In this document: piece by piece, positions 1-7,027 of the stretch | Layout of the letters: each line of letters begins with the position of its first letter | Numbering within the stretch: position 1 is the first letter of the stretch | From: SAR86 cluster bacterium | GTDB taxonomy: Bacteria; Pseudomonadota; Gammaproteobacteria; Magnimaribacterales; TMED112 | DNA length: 40,948 nt | Reading direction: 5' to 3' | Assembly: GCA_023703535.1 (NCBI GenBank) | Contig: CP097967.1 | Span: 755,208 to 796,155 of the forward strand | Translations under genes and position numbers: made by a program | The notes under the pieces: generated by a model | Seen by the model: only the letters and a program-made list of their open reading frames with translations | Databases searched by the model: none | Told to the model about the DNA's origin: nothing

Positions 1-1
1 A

Positions 2-901
2 AGTCTAGATGAGCCCATTAAAAATTATTTATCTGAATGGGAAAATGATGAAAGAGGCAATATAACTATTAGAAACCTTCTAGAAATGAAATCTGGACTT
101 TACCGAACAGAGTCTTGGAATGAAGAAATGTTTCTTTCCAGGGACAACTTAGCATTTGCATTAGAAGTTGAGCTAGAAGACAAGCCCGGAGATATATACA
201 AATACAATAACGTAAATACTGCTCTTCTTGGGCCTGTTATAGAGGAAATATTTGATGCAGCGCCTCATGATGTTTTAGTAAATGAGATCTTAAATCCCTT
301 AGGTATTAGTGAATACGGCTTGTGGAAAGACCATGCTTTAAGAGACGTTACTTTTCATGGGATTGATATGACTCCAAGAGATTTTATTAAGTTTGGTGAA
401 TTAATAGCTCAAGATGGAAGCTGGGACGATAAACAACTTATTGATAAAAATTATGTTATCAATTCGACGCAGCCTATATCTAAGGGGGATGGCGAGTATT
501 ATGGTATGCACTGGGCTGTGAGAAAAATTGCTGATGATAAGAAATTATTATGCATGGAAGGATTTAATGGCCAATATCTCTTTGTAATTCCTGAGCATGA
601 TTTAGTTGTAGTTAAATTCACTAAATATTCGCACAACAGAGATAATGGATATGTTATTAGCTTTGGCCCCCTAGATTATCTTTTATGGCTTCCCTTTTCA
701 TGGTTAAAAGCTATTGGAGAAGCATTTGCTGGCGAAGAAGAAGAAACTTCTACAGAGAGTGATGATGGTGGTATTAATATGCCAGCGACAATGTCACAAA
801 AAGATAAATTCAATTGTCCAAATACTTCAACTGATAAGTGTCCACCAGTTCAAAGAATTCAAAATTTAGTTTTTGGTTTAACTGAGGCTAATCCCAACTA
901 A
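2..901 (+). CDS. Serine beta-lactamase-like hydrolase (class C / esterase family), 5' end outside window
   Basis: The open frame runs in from the window edge; the first internal ATG (position 86) is not the start, because the codons before it read as typical family sequence (ITIRNLLEMKSGL, matching the usual ITIRHLLTHTSGL). The Tyr-x-Asn motif of the family is visible as YNN in YKYNNVNTALLG, and a C-terminal substrate-loop region reads GFNGQYLFVIPEHDLVVV. The SxxK nucleophile motif lies upstream of the window. Such proteins are usually periplasmic esterases, peptidases or beta-lactamases; the substrate cannot be told from sequence. The last ~50 residues form an acidic, Ser/Thr-rich tail with two cysteines that is not part of the fold. 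The gene converges on tdh and overlaps its 3' end by 14 nt. The family call is firm; the specific function is unknown. Confidence 0.85.
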   Translation, partial: SLDEPIKNYLSEWENDERGNITIRNLLEMKSGLYRTESWNEEMFLSRDNLAFALEVELEDKPGDIYKYNNVNTALLGPVIEEIFDAAPHDVLVNEILNPLGISEYGLWKDHALRDVTFHGIDMTPRDFIKFGELIAQDGSWDDKQLIDKNYVINSTQPISKGDGEYYGMHWAVRKIADDKKLLCMEGFNGQYLFVIPEHDLVVVKFTKYSHNRDNGYVISFGPLDYLLWLPFSWLKAIGEAFAGEEEETSTESDDGGINMPATMSQKDKFNCPNTSTDKCPPVQRIQNLVFGLTEANPN

Positions 902-1913
902 GAATTACTTTCCCAGCTTTTCCTTCATTTAAGAGATCGAAAGCTTTTTTATAATCTTCAAATTTAAATCTATGAGTAATTATTTCTTCGATTTTTAGAC
1001 CAGAGTCAATCAAAGCTAAACCCTTATACCAGGTTTCATATATTTCTCTCCCATAGATAGCTTTTAAATTTAAAGCTTTAAATATTATTTTGTTGAGATC
1101 AATTTTTATCTCCTTGCTTGGTATGCCAAGAAGAGCAACTTTTCCACCCATAATCATATTGTCTACCATATCTCTTAATGCAAATTCAGATCCTGACATT
1201 TCAAGACCTATATCAAAACCCTCCTTTAACCCCATATCCTTCATCTTTTCTGAGATTGATGAGTTTGTTGGATTCAATAACTCAGCTGAGCAAACTTTTT
1301 TTGCTAATTCCAATCTATGATCGTTTACGTCAGTAAGCAGAATTCTTCTTGCACCTACATGTTCAGCAATAGCTGCAGACATTATTCCAATTGGGCCTGC
1401 ACCAGTGATAAGCACATCTTCACCAACAAGATCAAACGATAAAGTAGCATGAACAGCATTTCCAAAAGGATCTAAGATTGCTCCTACTTCATCACTGACA
1501 GAATCAGGAAGTGGAACAACATTTGATTCAGGAACTTTGACATACTCAGCAAAAGCACCGTCAGTATCTACTCCTAAATTTACTGTATCTGGATCAAGAT
1601 GAAGTTTTCCTGCACGAGCATTTCGACTTTTTGTACCAGTTATGTGCGATTCAACAGAAACCCTGTCTCCTATTTTAAAATTTTTTATTTTTTTACCAAC
1701 TTCCTCAATCACACCCATAAACTCATGGCCAACTGTCATTGGGGGTTTGATTTTTTCTTGAGCCCAACTATCCCAATTCCAAATGTGTAAATCGGTGCCG
1801 CATATTGCTGCTTTTTTTACCTTAATTAGGATTTCGTTATCTTTAGGACTTGGTTTTTCTTTCTCTTTAAGAGTGAGTCCAACTGCTGGCTCATTTTTTA
1901 CTAAACACTTCAT
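888..1913 (-). CDS. tdh: L-threonine 3-dehydrogenase
   Basis: This 341-residue zinc-dependent medium-chain dehydrogenase oxidises L-threonine to 2-amino-3-ketobutyrate with NAD+, the first step of threonine-to-glycine catabolism. Catalytic zinc ligands are visible as Cys38 (AAICGTDLHIW) and His63-Glu64 (VGHEF). The Rossmann glycine motif is GAGPIG near residue 170. The length equals the E. coli enzyme. It overlaps the upstream kbl by 4 nt (ATGA), the same order as the E. coli kbl-tdh operon, so translation is probably coupled. Oddity: the structural-zinc lobe, which in E. coli carries Cys93, Cys96, Cys99 and Cys107, reads ITGTKSRNARAGKLHLD here, with Gly, Ser, Ala and Asp at the four positions. 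The enzyme should therefore lack the second zinc. Confidence 0.95.
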   Translation of the reverse strand: MKCLVKNEPAVGLTLKEKEKPSPKDNEILIKVKKAAICGTDLHIWNWDSWAQEKIKPPMTVGHEFMGVIEEVGKKIKNFKIGDRVSVESHITGTKSRNARAGKLHLDPDTVNLGVDTDGAFAEYVKVPESNVVPLPDSVSDEVGAILDPFGNAVHATLSFDLVGEDVLITGAGPIGIMSAAIAEHVGARRILLTDVNDHRLELAKKVCSAELLNPTNSSISEKMKDMGLKEGFDIGLEMSGSEFALRDMVDNMIMGGKVALLGIPSKEIKIDLNKIIFKALNLKAIYGREIYETWYKGLALIDSGLKIEEIITHRFKFEDYKKAFDLLNEGKAGKVILSWD

Positions 1914-3103
1914 AATAAATTAAGCTCCTCGCCCACTTTTTTAAATGTGTCTATTACTTTATCCAATTCTTCTTTTGTGTGCTCACTATTAATTTGAAGT
2001 CTTATTCTTGCTTTATTTTTTGGTACTACAGGATAGAAAAATCCGACTGCATAAATGCCATTTTCTAAAAGTTTTTTTGACATGTGTTGAGCAACTTTTG
2101 CGTCACCAAGCATTACAGGCACAATTGGATGATCAGTGCCTAGTATTTCAAAACCTAGTTTTTTCATTTCTCCTCTGAAATATTTAGAATTTTCATAGAT
2201 GCGTTGCCTTCTATCTGGTTCGCCTTCTACAATTTCTAGAGCTTTCATTGTTGCTGAGACAATTGACGGTGATAAGGCATTTGAAAAAAGATAAGGTCTC
2301 GATTTCTGTTTTAGCAGTTCAACCACACTTTTATTTGCACAAACAAAACCACCAGAAGCACCACCTAATGCCTTTCCAAGTGTTCCAGTGAGAATATCGA
2401 CTCCATCTTTTATACCGAAATGTTCGGATGTCCCTCTGCCATTGCTGCCAACAAAACCTGTTGCATGACAGTCATCAATCATGACAAGTGCTTCGTATTC
2501 ATTTGCCAAAGAACATATTTCATCAAGTTTTGCGTAAGTTCCGTCCATAGAAAAAACACCATCACTCACAATAATTTTATGTCTTGCCCCCTGCTCTTTT
2601 GCCTCCTCTAAACACCGCTTCAGATCAGGCATATTACTGTGTTCGTATCTAAAACGTTTTGCTTTGCACAACCTTATCCCATCAATTATTGAAGCATGAT
2701 TCAAGGCGTCACTAATAATGGCATCATTTTCATCAAAAAGTGGCTCAAATAAACCTCCATTTGCGTCAAAACATGCCACATATAGTATGCAATCCTCATA
2801 CCCAAGAAAGCTGCTTAGCTTTTCTTCTAGCTGTCTATGTTTATCATTCGTACCGCAAATAAAACGCACAGAAGCCATGCCAAAACCATCTTTTTCTACG
2901 GATTCACTTGCAGCTCTCTTTACGTCTAAATTATTAGCTAGTCCCAGGTAGTCATTGGCACAAAAGTTAAGAACACTACTTCCATTTGCAAGTTCGACTC
3001 TTGTTTTTTGGGGAGAGGCAATAAATCTTTCCTCTTTGAAAAGACCTTCTTCTCTAATCTTTTCTAATTCATTTTCTAATGAAGCATAAAAACTTTTTTT
3101 CAC
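1910..3103 (-). CDS. kbl: 2-amino-3-ketobutyrate CoA ligase (glycine C-acetyltransferase)
   Basis: This 397-residue PLP-dependent alpha-oxoamine synthase cleaves 2-amino-3-ketobutyrate with CoA to glycine and acetyl-CoA, using the product of the adjacent Tdh. The PLP lysine is Lys244 in TGTLGKALGGASGG, the same number as in E. coli. The substrate region NFCANDYLGLANN is near residue 46, and the PLP-ring aspartate/histidine region reads IDDCHATGF near 209-217. The length is normal. It is first in a two-gene operon with tdh and divergent from pyk, with 35 nt between the two start codons. Closely related families (BioF, HemA, Spt) are possible by sequence alone, but the tdh partner settles the assignment. 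Confidence 0.96.
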   Translation of the reverse strand: MKKSFYASLENELEKIREEGLFKEERFIASPQKTRVELANGSSVLNFCANDYLGLANNLDVKRAASESVEKDGFGMASVRFICGTNDKHRQLEEKLSSFLGYEDCILYVACFDANGGLFEPLFDENDAIISDALNHASIIDGIRLCKAKRFRYEHSNMPDLKRCLEEAKEQGARHKIIVSDGVFSMDGTYAKLDEICSLANEYEALVMIDDCHATGFVGSNGRGTSEHFGIKDGVDILTGTLGKALGGASGGFVCANKSVVELLKQKSRPYLFSNALSPSIVSATMKALEIVEGEPDRRQRIYENSKYFRGEMKKLGFEILGTDHPIVPVMLGDAKVAQHMSKKLLENGIYAVGFFYPVVPKNKARIRLQINSEHTKEELDKVIDTFKKVGEELNLL

Positions 3104-3109
3104 AAAGAG

Positions 3110-3117
3110 ATTATAAT
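3110..3117. promoter_or_regulatory. Overlapping divergent -10 elements between kbl and pyk
   Basis: The 35-nt gap between kbl and pyk contains ATTATAAT, in which a perfect TATAAT reads on both strands (plus 3112-3117, minus 3115-3110). Used for kbl, the start site would fall at about 3103, the first base of its ATG, giving a leaderless message; used for pyk, the leader would be about 15 nt. No good -35 is seen for pyk; a weak TAAACA lies 18 nt upstream of the minus-strand box. AT-richness makes chance matches common, so this is tentative. Confidence 0.35.
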
Positions 3118-3138
3118 AAAAAAACTAAAAATCTGTTT

Positions 3139-4536
3139 ATGGAAAGAAGAACAAAAATAATCTCAACAGTTGGACCAAAAACAAATACAGAATCCTTTAT
3201 TTCAAAATTATGTGTGGCGGGAACTAATGTCATCAGAATTAACATGTCTCATGCCAGTCATGCCGAATTAGAAAAAATTATTACAATTGTAAAAAGAATC
3301 AATAAATCCAAAATCTGCTCTGTTGGCATAATGATTGATACCCAAGGTCCTGAAATAAGAACAGCTCCTATTACGAAGAGCATTCAACTTATAAAGGGTG
3401 AAGTTGTTCACTTGACTCCAAAAGCACTTAAAGGGGCTAAGTACATTATTGTTGATAACTTGAAACAAGTTAAAGGGCTGAAAAAAGGAGGTAAAGTCTC
3501 CTTAGATAACGGAGCTATTGATCTAAAAATTAGAAATATAGATAAAGATAAAAATGTGAAATGTGAAGTTTTAGATTCTGGTGAAATAGGAAGCAGAAAG
3601 CACGTAAATTTTCCTGGAGCGAAAGTAACTCTTCCATCTCTTACAGATAAAGATAAAAAAGATATTAAATATGCAATTTCTAAAGGGGTTGATTTTATTG
3701 CCTTATCTTTTTGTAGATCAAAGAAAGATTTAAATGAATTAAAGAAATTTTTGGGGAAGAAAGTTTCTGATGTAGAAATTTTTGTCAAAATAGAGGACCA
3801 AGAAGGCCTTTCAAATCTTGAAGAAGTGATTGAAAACTCAGATGGTGTCATGGTGGCAAGGGGAGATTTAGGCATTGAAACAGACATTACAAACTTGCCT
3901 TATATCCAAAGAAATATTATTAAAATTGCCTCTTCGAAAGGTAAAAAATCAATTGTTGCAACTCAATTACTAGAATCAATGATTGATAGCCCTCATCCTT
4001 CAAGAGCAGAGGTCTCAGATGTGGCAAATGCTGTTTATGAGGGCACAGATGCATTAATGCTTTCAGGAGAAACAAGTATTGGCAAATATCCAGTAGAGTG
4101 TGTGAAATACATTGATCAGGTTGCAAGGAATGCTGAACGTTCAGAAACATTGCACTTTGAAAATAATTTCAAACAACAAACCGATTGGCATAAACTGGCG
4201 GCAACCTCTGTAAAATTAGCAAGTAAAATTGATGCGGATGCAATTGTTGTTTTAACAAGAAGTGGCTTTACAGCAAATTTAATCTCTCGAGCCAAACCAA
4301 CTGTACCTGTTTTTGCCTTTAGTAATCGTCTTGAAACTCAATCAAAACTTTCAATATCATCTTCTACTCAAAATTTGTTTCTAAAATTTACTAAAGACCA
4401 TGAAAAAACTATCAATTCAGCTTTTGAAGTCCTAAAAAAACATTACAAAATGAGGGGAAGAAAAAAGTTTGTGGTAATTTCAGGTGTATTTTCTGATATA
4501 TATGCTGATGCTATACAAATACGTTCATTTGGATAA
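3139..4536 (+). CDS. pyk: Pyruvate kinase
   Basis: This 465-residue glycolytic enzyme transfers phosphate from phosphoenolpyruvate to ADP. The N-terminus RRTKIISTVGPKT and the substrate region NVIRINMSHASH are standard. The catalytic Lys/metal segment VKIEDQEGL and the GVMVARGDLGIE signature follow, and the C-terminal domain begins near the SGETSIGKYPVE segment. I chose the ATG at 3139 over one at 3079: the earlier start would overlap the divergent kbl and add 20 residues without family similarity, whereas 3139 places MERRTKI directly before the first conserved strand. The stop codon overlaps the start of the pdxH-like gene by one base (TAATG), suggesting coupled translation. Confidence 0.96.
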   Translation: MERRTKIISTVGPKTNTESFISKLCVAGTNVIRINMSHASHAELEKIITIVKRINKSKICSVGIMIDTQGPEIRTAPITKSIQLIKGEVVHLTPKALKGAKYIIVDNLKQVKGLKKGGKVSLDNGAIDLKIRNIDKDKNVKCEVLDSGEIGSRKHVNFPGAKVTLPSLTDKDKKDIKYAISKGVDFIALSFCRSKKDLNELKKFLGKKVSDVEIFVKIEDQEGLSNLEEVIENSDGVMVARGDLGIETDITNLPYIQRNIIKIASSKGKKSIVATQLLESMIDSPHPSRAEVSDVANAVYEGTDALMLSGETSIGKYPVECVKYIDQVARNAERSETLHFENNFKQQTDWHKLAATSVKLASKIDADAIVVLTRSGFTANLISRAKPTVPVFAFSNRLETQSKLSISSSTQNLFLKFTKDHEKTINSAFEVLKKHYKMRGRKKFVVISGVFSDIYADAIQIRSFG

Positions 4537-5138
4537 TGTTATTTAAAAATTTAAACGCTGCTCCACCGTTTCAGTTATTTGAAAGCTATTACGTCAAAGC
4601 TGAAGAAAATGGGCAACCACATGTTGAGGCAGGATGTGTGAGTTCCGTTGATGCTAATGGGCAACCACATGCGCGATACGTAAATTTTAAATATTTTTTT
4701 GAAGATCATTTAATTTTCTTTTCAAACTATAAAAGTGATAAAGCCAAGCAATTTGAAAATAATGCTTTGGTGGCAATCAATTTCTGGTGGCCTAATACTG
4801 ATACTCAAATAAGAATTGAAGGCGAAATATCAAAATGCTCAGAAAAATTTTCAGATCAACATTTTCAAGAAAGAGAAATAGGTAAAAATATTTCGGCAAT
4901 CGCCTCAAACCAATCTGAAGAGATTGAATCCTATGAAATTCTGAGGGAAAAATATGATGCAATAAAAGCTAAAGTTGATGCTGGAGAGATTCAAGAAAAT
5001 AGACCTTCAGACTGGGGTGGTTTCCAGGTCAAAATAAATTACTTTGAATTCTGGGAAGCATTTGAAGATAGATTAAATTACAGAGAATGTTATAAAAAAG
5101 AATCTGATTCTTGGCGAAAATTTTTCTTGCAATCTTAG
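4536..5138 (+). CDS. pdxH: Pyridoxamine 5'-phosphate oxidase family protein (PdxH-like)
   Basis: This 200-residue protein has the split-barrel FMN oxidase fold that converts pyridoxine or pyridoxamine phosphate to pyridoxal phosphate. Recognisable blocks are VSSVDANGQPHARYVNFK (FMN phosphate contacts), FFSNYKSDKAKQ, INFWW and the C-terminal dimer signature WGGFQVKINYFEFWEAFEDR. Compared with E. coli PdxH it starts about 25 residues later, so the N-terminal lid with the LRREY segment is missing. In the C-terminal signature the Arg-Leu-His (197-199) triad reads Arg179-Leu180-Asn181, replacing the active-site His. It may be a shortened true PdxH or a PdxH-like paralogue acting on another substrate. 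It overlaps pyk by 1 nt. Confidence 0.75.
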   Translation: MLFKNLNAAPPFQLFESYYVKAEENGQPHVEAGCVSSVDANGQPHARYVNFKYFFEDHLIFFSNYKSDKAKQFENNALVAINFWWPNTDTQIRIEGEISKCSEKFSDQHFQEREIGKNISAIASNQSEEIESYEILREKYDAIKAKVDAGEIQENRPSDWGGFQVKINYFEFWEAFEDRLNYRECYKKESDSWRKFFLQS

Positions 5139-5153
5139 GCTGCTGTAAAAGAC

Positions 5154-5242
5154 TGGCGGAGAGAGAGGGATTCGAACCCTCGATACGGAAACCGTATAAC
5201 ACCTTAGCAGGGTGCCGCTTTCGACCACTCAGCCACCTCTCC
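5154..5242 (-). tRNA. tRNA-Ser (anticodon GCU)
   Basis: On the minus strand the gene begins GGAGAGG and ends TCTCTCC plus discriminator G and an encoded CCA; the acceptor stem has one G-U pair. The anticodon stem-loop reads CCCTGCTAAGG, giving anticodon GCU, which reads AGU/AGC serine codons. A long variable arm (ATACGG-TTTC-CGTAT region) is visible, as expected for a class II tRNA, followed by the T-arm GAGGGTTCGAATCCCTC. It lies 30 nt downstream of the carboxylesterase stop on the same strand and 15 nt from the convergent pdxH-like gene. Confidence 0.97.
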
Positions 5243-5272
5243 GGACCTCTAATAATACAAATTATTTGGTAT

Positions 5273-7021
5273 TTAGTCTCTGCCTTCGGTTAGCCTTCTT
5301 AATTTAAGAAGATCTACGCTTGTGTACTCACTGCAAAAATCGAAGGGAGGATCTCCTCTCATCTCCTCCACAAAGTTCATTTCTGCAATCCAACCGATTA
5401 AGCATCTTTCTTTTAACTCAAGTGTTGAATCAGACTCTAAGGTTTTGAGCATTACATCTGCATCGACTGGATCGTAAACCATTTGTATGTATTCAGGACT
5501 ATCAAGCCTCAAATAATTTTGGTTTTGTATTCTAAATTTATTCCACCTATGGTCCTGCACAAATGTATTAGGATCACCATACTTAGCAATATTTGCCCAA
5601 TACTGCATCATTAAGTTGCTTAAATACTCTCGACCCTCTTTAGATTCATTTGGGAAAACTAAAGGTCTTGCGTAAGCTGGCACTAAAGAATAGTCACCAG
5701 AAATAAATGGTATCTCCAAGCCATGTGCTGCGCCTAAAAAGAGTGGGTAATCACCTAATATAGTCGAAGCCTCTTCATCCCAATCAAATCTGAAAGAATA
5801 TAAGTTCTGATTTGATTTAGACATTCTTCTTAGAGGTTCTTCTGCTCCTGTGAAACGCCAAATATTACTTCGATACTTAATCCAACTTTTAAGGTTTTCT
5901 TCACTTCTCTTAAGATTACGTCCTAAATTTAGGGCTGTTTGATAAAAATATTTCGATCTCAAATACCAAAGATTTAATTCATCTTTATTTGTACCTGCAA
6001 CAACTACTACTGAAGGATCGACATCCTCAAGTGCTTTATAAATCCCCTCTTTTGGTATAACAATATCATCTCTTATACTGATTGGAGATATCGAATAAAG
6101 ATGACTTTCATCTGCTTGCTTGTATCTTTGAAAAACCTCTTTGATTGGCATATCTCTAAGATAATCGGCAATTTGCTGGTCTTCAGTTAAAAATCTTATA
6201 TCGTCCTGGAAAACCTTTGCTGATGAAAGTTCAGATTCTTCCGAGGCAAACTGTTCAGAAAAAGATGATACATAGCCAGACTGCGAAATTGCTTTATGAA
6301 ATAAGCCCCTAGCTTTTTTAGCTGCCAATAAGACTAATACATTATGTCCACCGGCAGACTCTCCAAAAATAGTAACGTTTGTAGGGTCACCACCAAAACT
6401 ATTACCATTTTCTTGCACCCATTCTAGTGCTGCAATAATATCCAGATGGCCAAAATTTGATGACTGGTCATCTCCCTCTGAGGTGTTTCTTAAATGACTT
6501 GAAGAAAACCAGCCCATTGGACCTAGTCGATAGTTAATTGTAATGACAACAACTTTCTGACTCTCGGCTAGTTTGGAAAAGTCATAAGAGTTTCCTGTTC
6601 CCCAAATATTTGAGCCTCCATGAATCCAAAACATTATTGGATAATTATTTTTCGAAATATCAACATTGCCTTTAGGAACAAAGATATTTAAATATAGACA
6701 ATCCTCACCACCCTCTGTTACTCCTCGATCTAAAATAAATTCATTTTCTTTAGGTTGAGTGCACTTTGATTTATGGCTAAATGCTTTAATGGTCTCAGAA
6801 ACTGGAGCTAGCTTCCGTGGCGCTTTCCATCTAAGCTCACCAACAGGAGGTTGAGCAAAAGGGATCCCTTTAAATAAATACACATCTTCTTCGATCAGTC
6901 CCTCTATCTCTCCTATAGCTGCGTTTACCTTAACGGTTTTAATTTCTTCTTTTTTTGTAGGTGCTGAAGAACATGCAATTAGTATGAAAATAGTAATTGT
7001 GCTTAAAAAAAGTTTTCTCAT
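5273..7021 (-). CDS. Type B carboxylesterase, predicted lipoprotein
   Basis: This 582-residue alpha/beta hydrolase belongs to the cholinesterase/para-nitrobenzyl-esterase family. The N-terminus is a lipoprotein signal peptide (hydrophobic LSTITIFILIAC with lipobox cysteine 17), so the mature enzyme should be anchored to a membrane facing the periplasm or surface. The nucleophile is Ser222 in FGESAGG and the oxyanion-hole segment is IHGGS (133-137). Conserved N-terminal blocks KGIPFAQPPVGELRW and EDCLYLNIFVP are present, and the likely catalytic histidine lies in GAAHGLEIPF. Paired cysteines suggest disulfides. Substrates are not predictable; such enzymes cleave carboxylic esters of dissolved organics or lipids. 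It lies 6 nt downstream of alaS on the same strand. Confidence 0.92.
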   Translation of the reverse strand: MRKLFLSTITIFILIACSSAPTKKEEIKTVKVNAAIGEIEGLIEEDVYLFKGIPFAQPPVGELRWKAPRKLAPVSETIKAFSHKSKCTQPKENEFILDRGVTEGGEDCLYLNIFVPKGNVDISKNNYPIMFWIHGGSNIWGTGNSYDFSKLAESQKVVVITINYRLGPMGWFSSSHLRNTSEGDDQSSNFGHLDIIAALEWVQENGNSFGGDPTNVTIFGESAGGHNVLVLLAAKKARGLFHKAISQSGYVSSFSEQFASEESELSSAKVFQDDIRFLTEDQQIADYLRDMPIKEVFQRYKQADESHLYSISPISIRDDIVIPKEGIYKALEDVDPSVVVVAGTNKDELNLWYLRSKYFYQTALNLGRNLKRSEENLKSWIKYRSNIWRFTGAEEPLRRMSKSNQNLYSFRFDWDEEASTILGDYPLFLGAAHGLEIPFISGDYSLVPAYARPLVFPNESKEGREYLSNLMMQYWANIAKYGDPNTFVQDHRWNKFRIQNQNYLRLDSPEYIQMVYDPVDADVMLKTLESDSTLELKERCLIGWIAEMNFVEEMRGDPPFDFCSEYTSVDLLKLRRLTEGRD

Positions 7022-7027
7022 GTTTTG

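Noticed and set aside
3408-3887. 159-codon minus-strand open frame inside pyk
   Set aside because: It is wholly antisense to conserved pyruvate kinase sequence, Ser/Phe/Leu-rich as expected for the complement of a Lys/Glu-rich AT-rich gene.
4608-4671. 16-bp direct repeat AATGGGCAACCACATG (two copies 48 bp apart) in the pdxH-like gene
   Set aside because: Both copies encode Asn-Gly-Gln-Pro-His in frame. The second matches the conserved HGQP-type segment of the family; the first looks like chance or a local copy. It is too short to call a mobile or regulatory repeat.
5111-5293. Open frame running across the tRNA-Ser gene
   Set aside because: It overlaps the end of the pdxH-like gene and the whole of a well-supported tRNA on the other strand, and has no coding character of its own.
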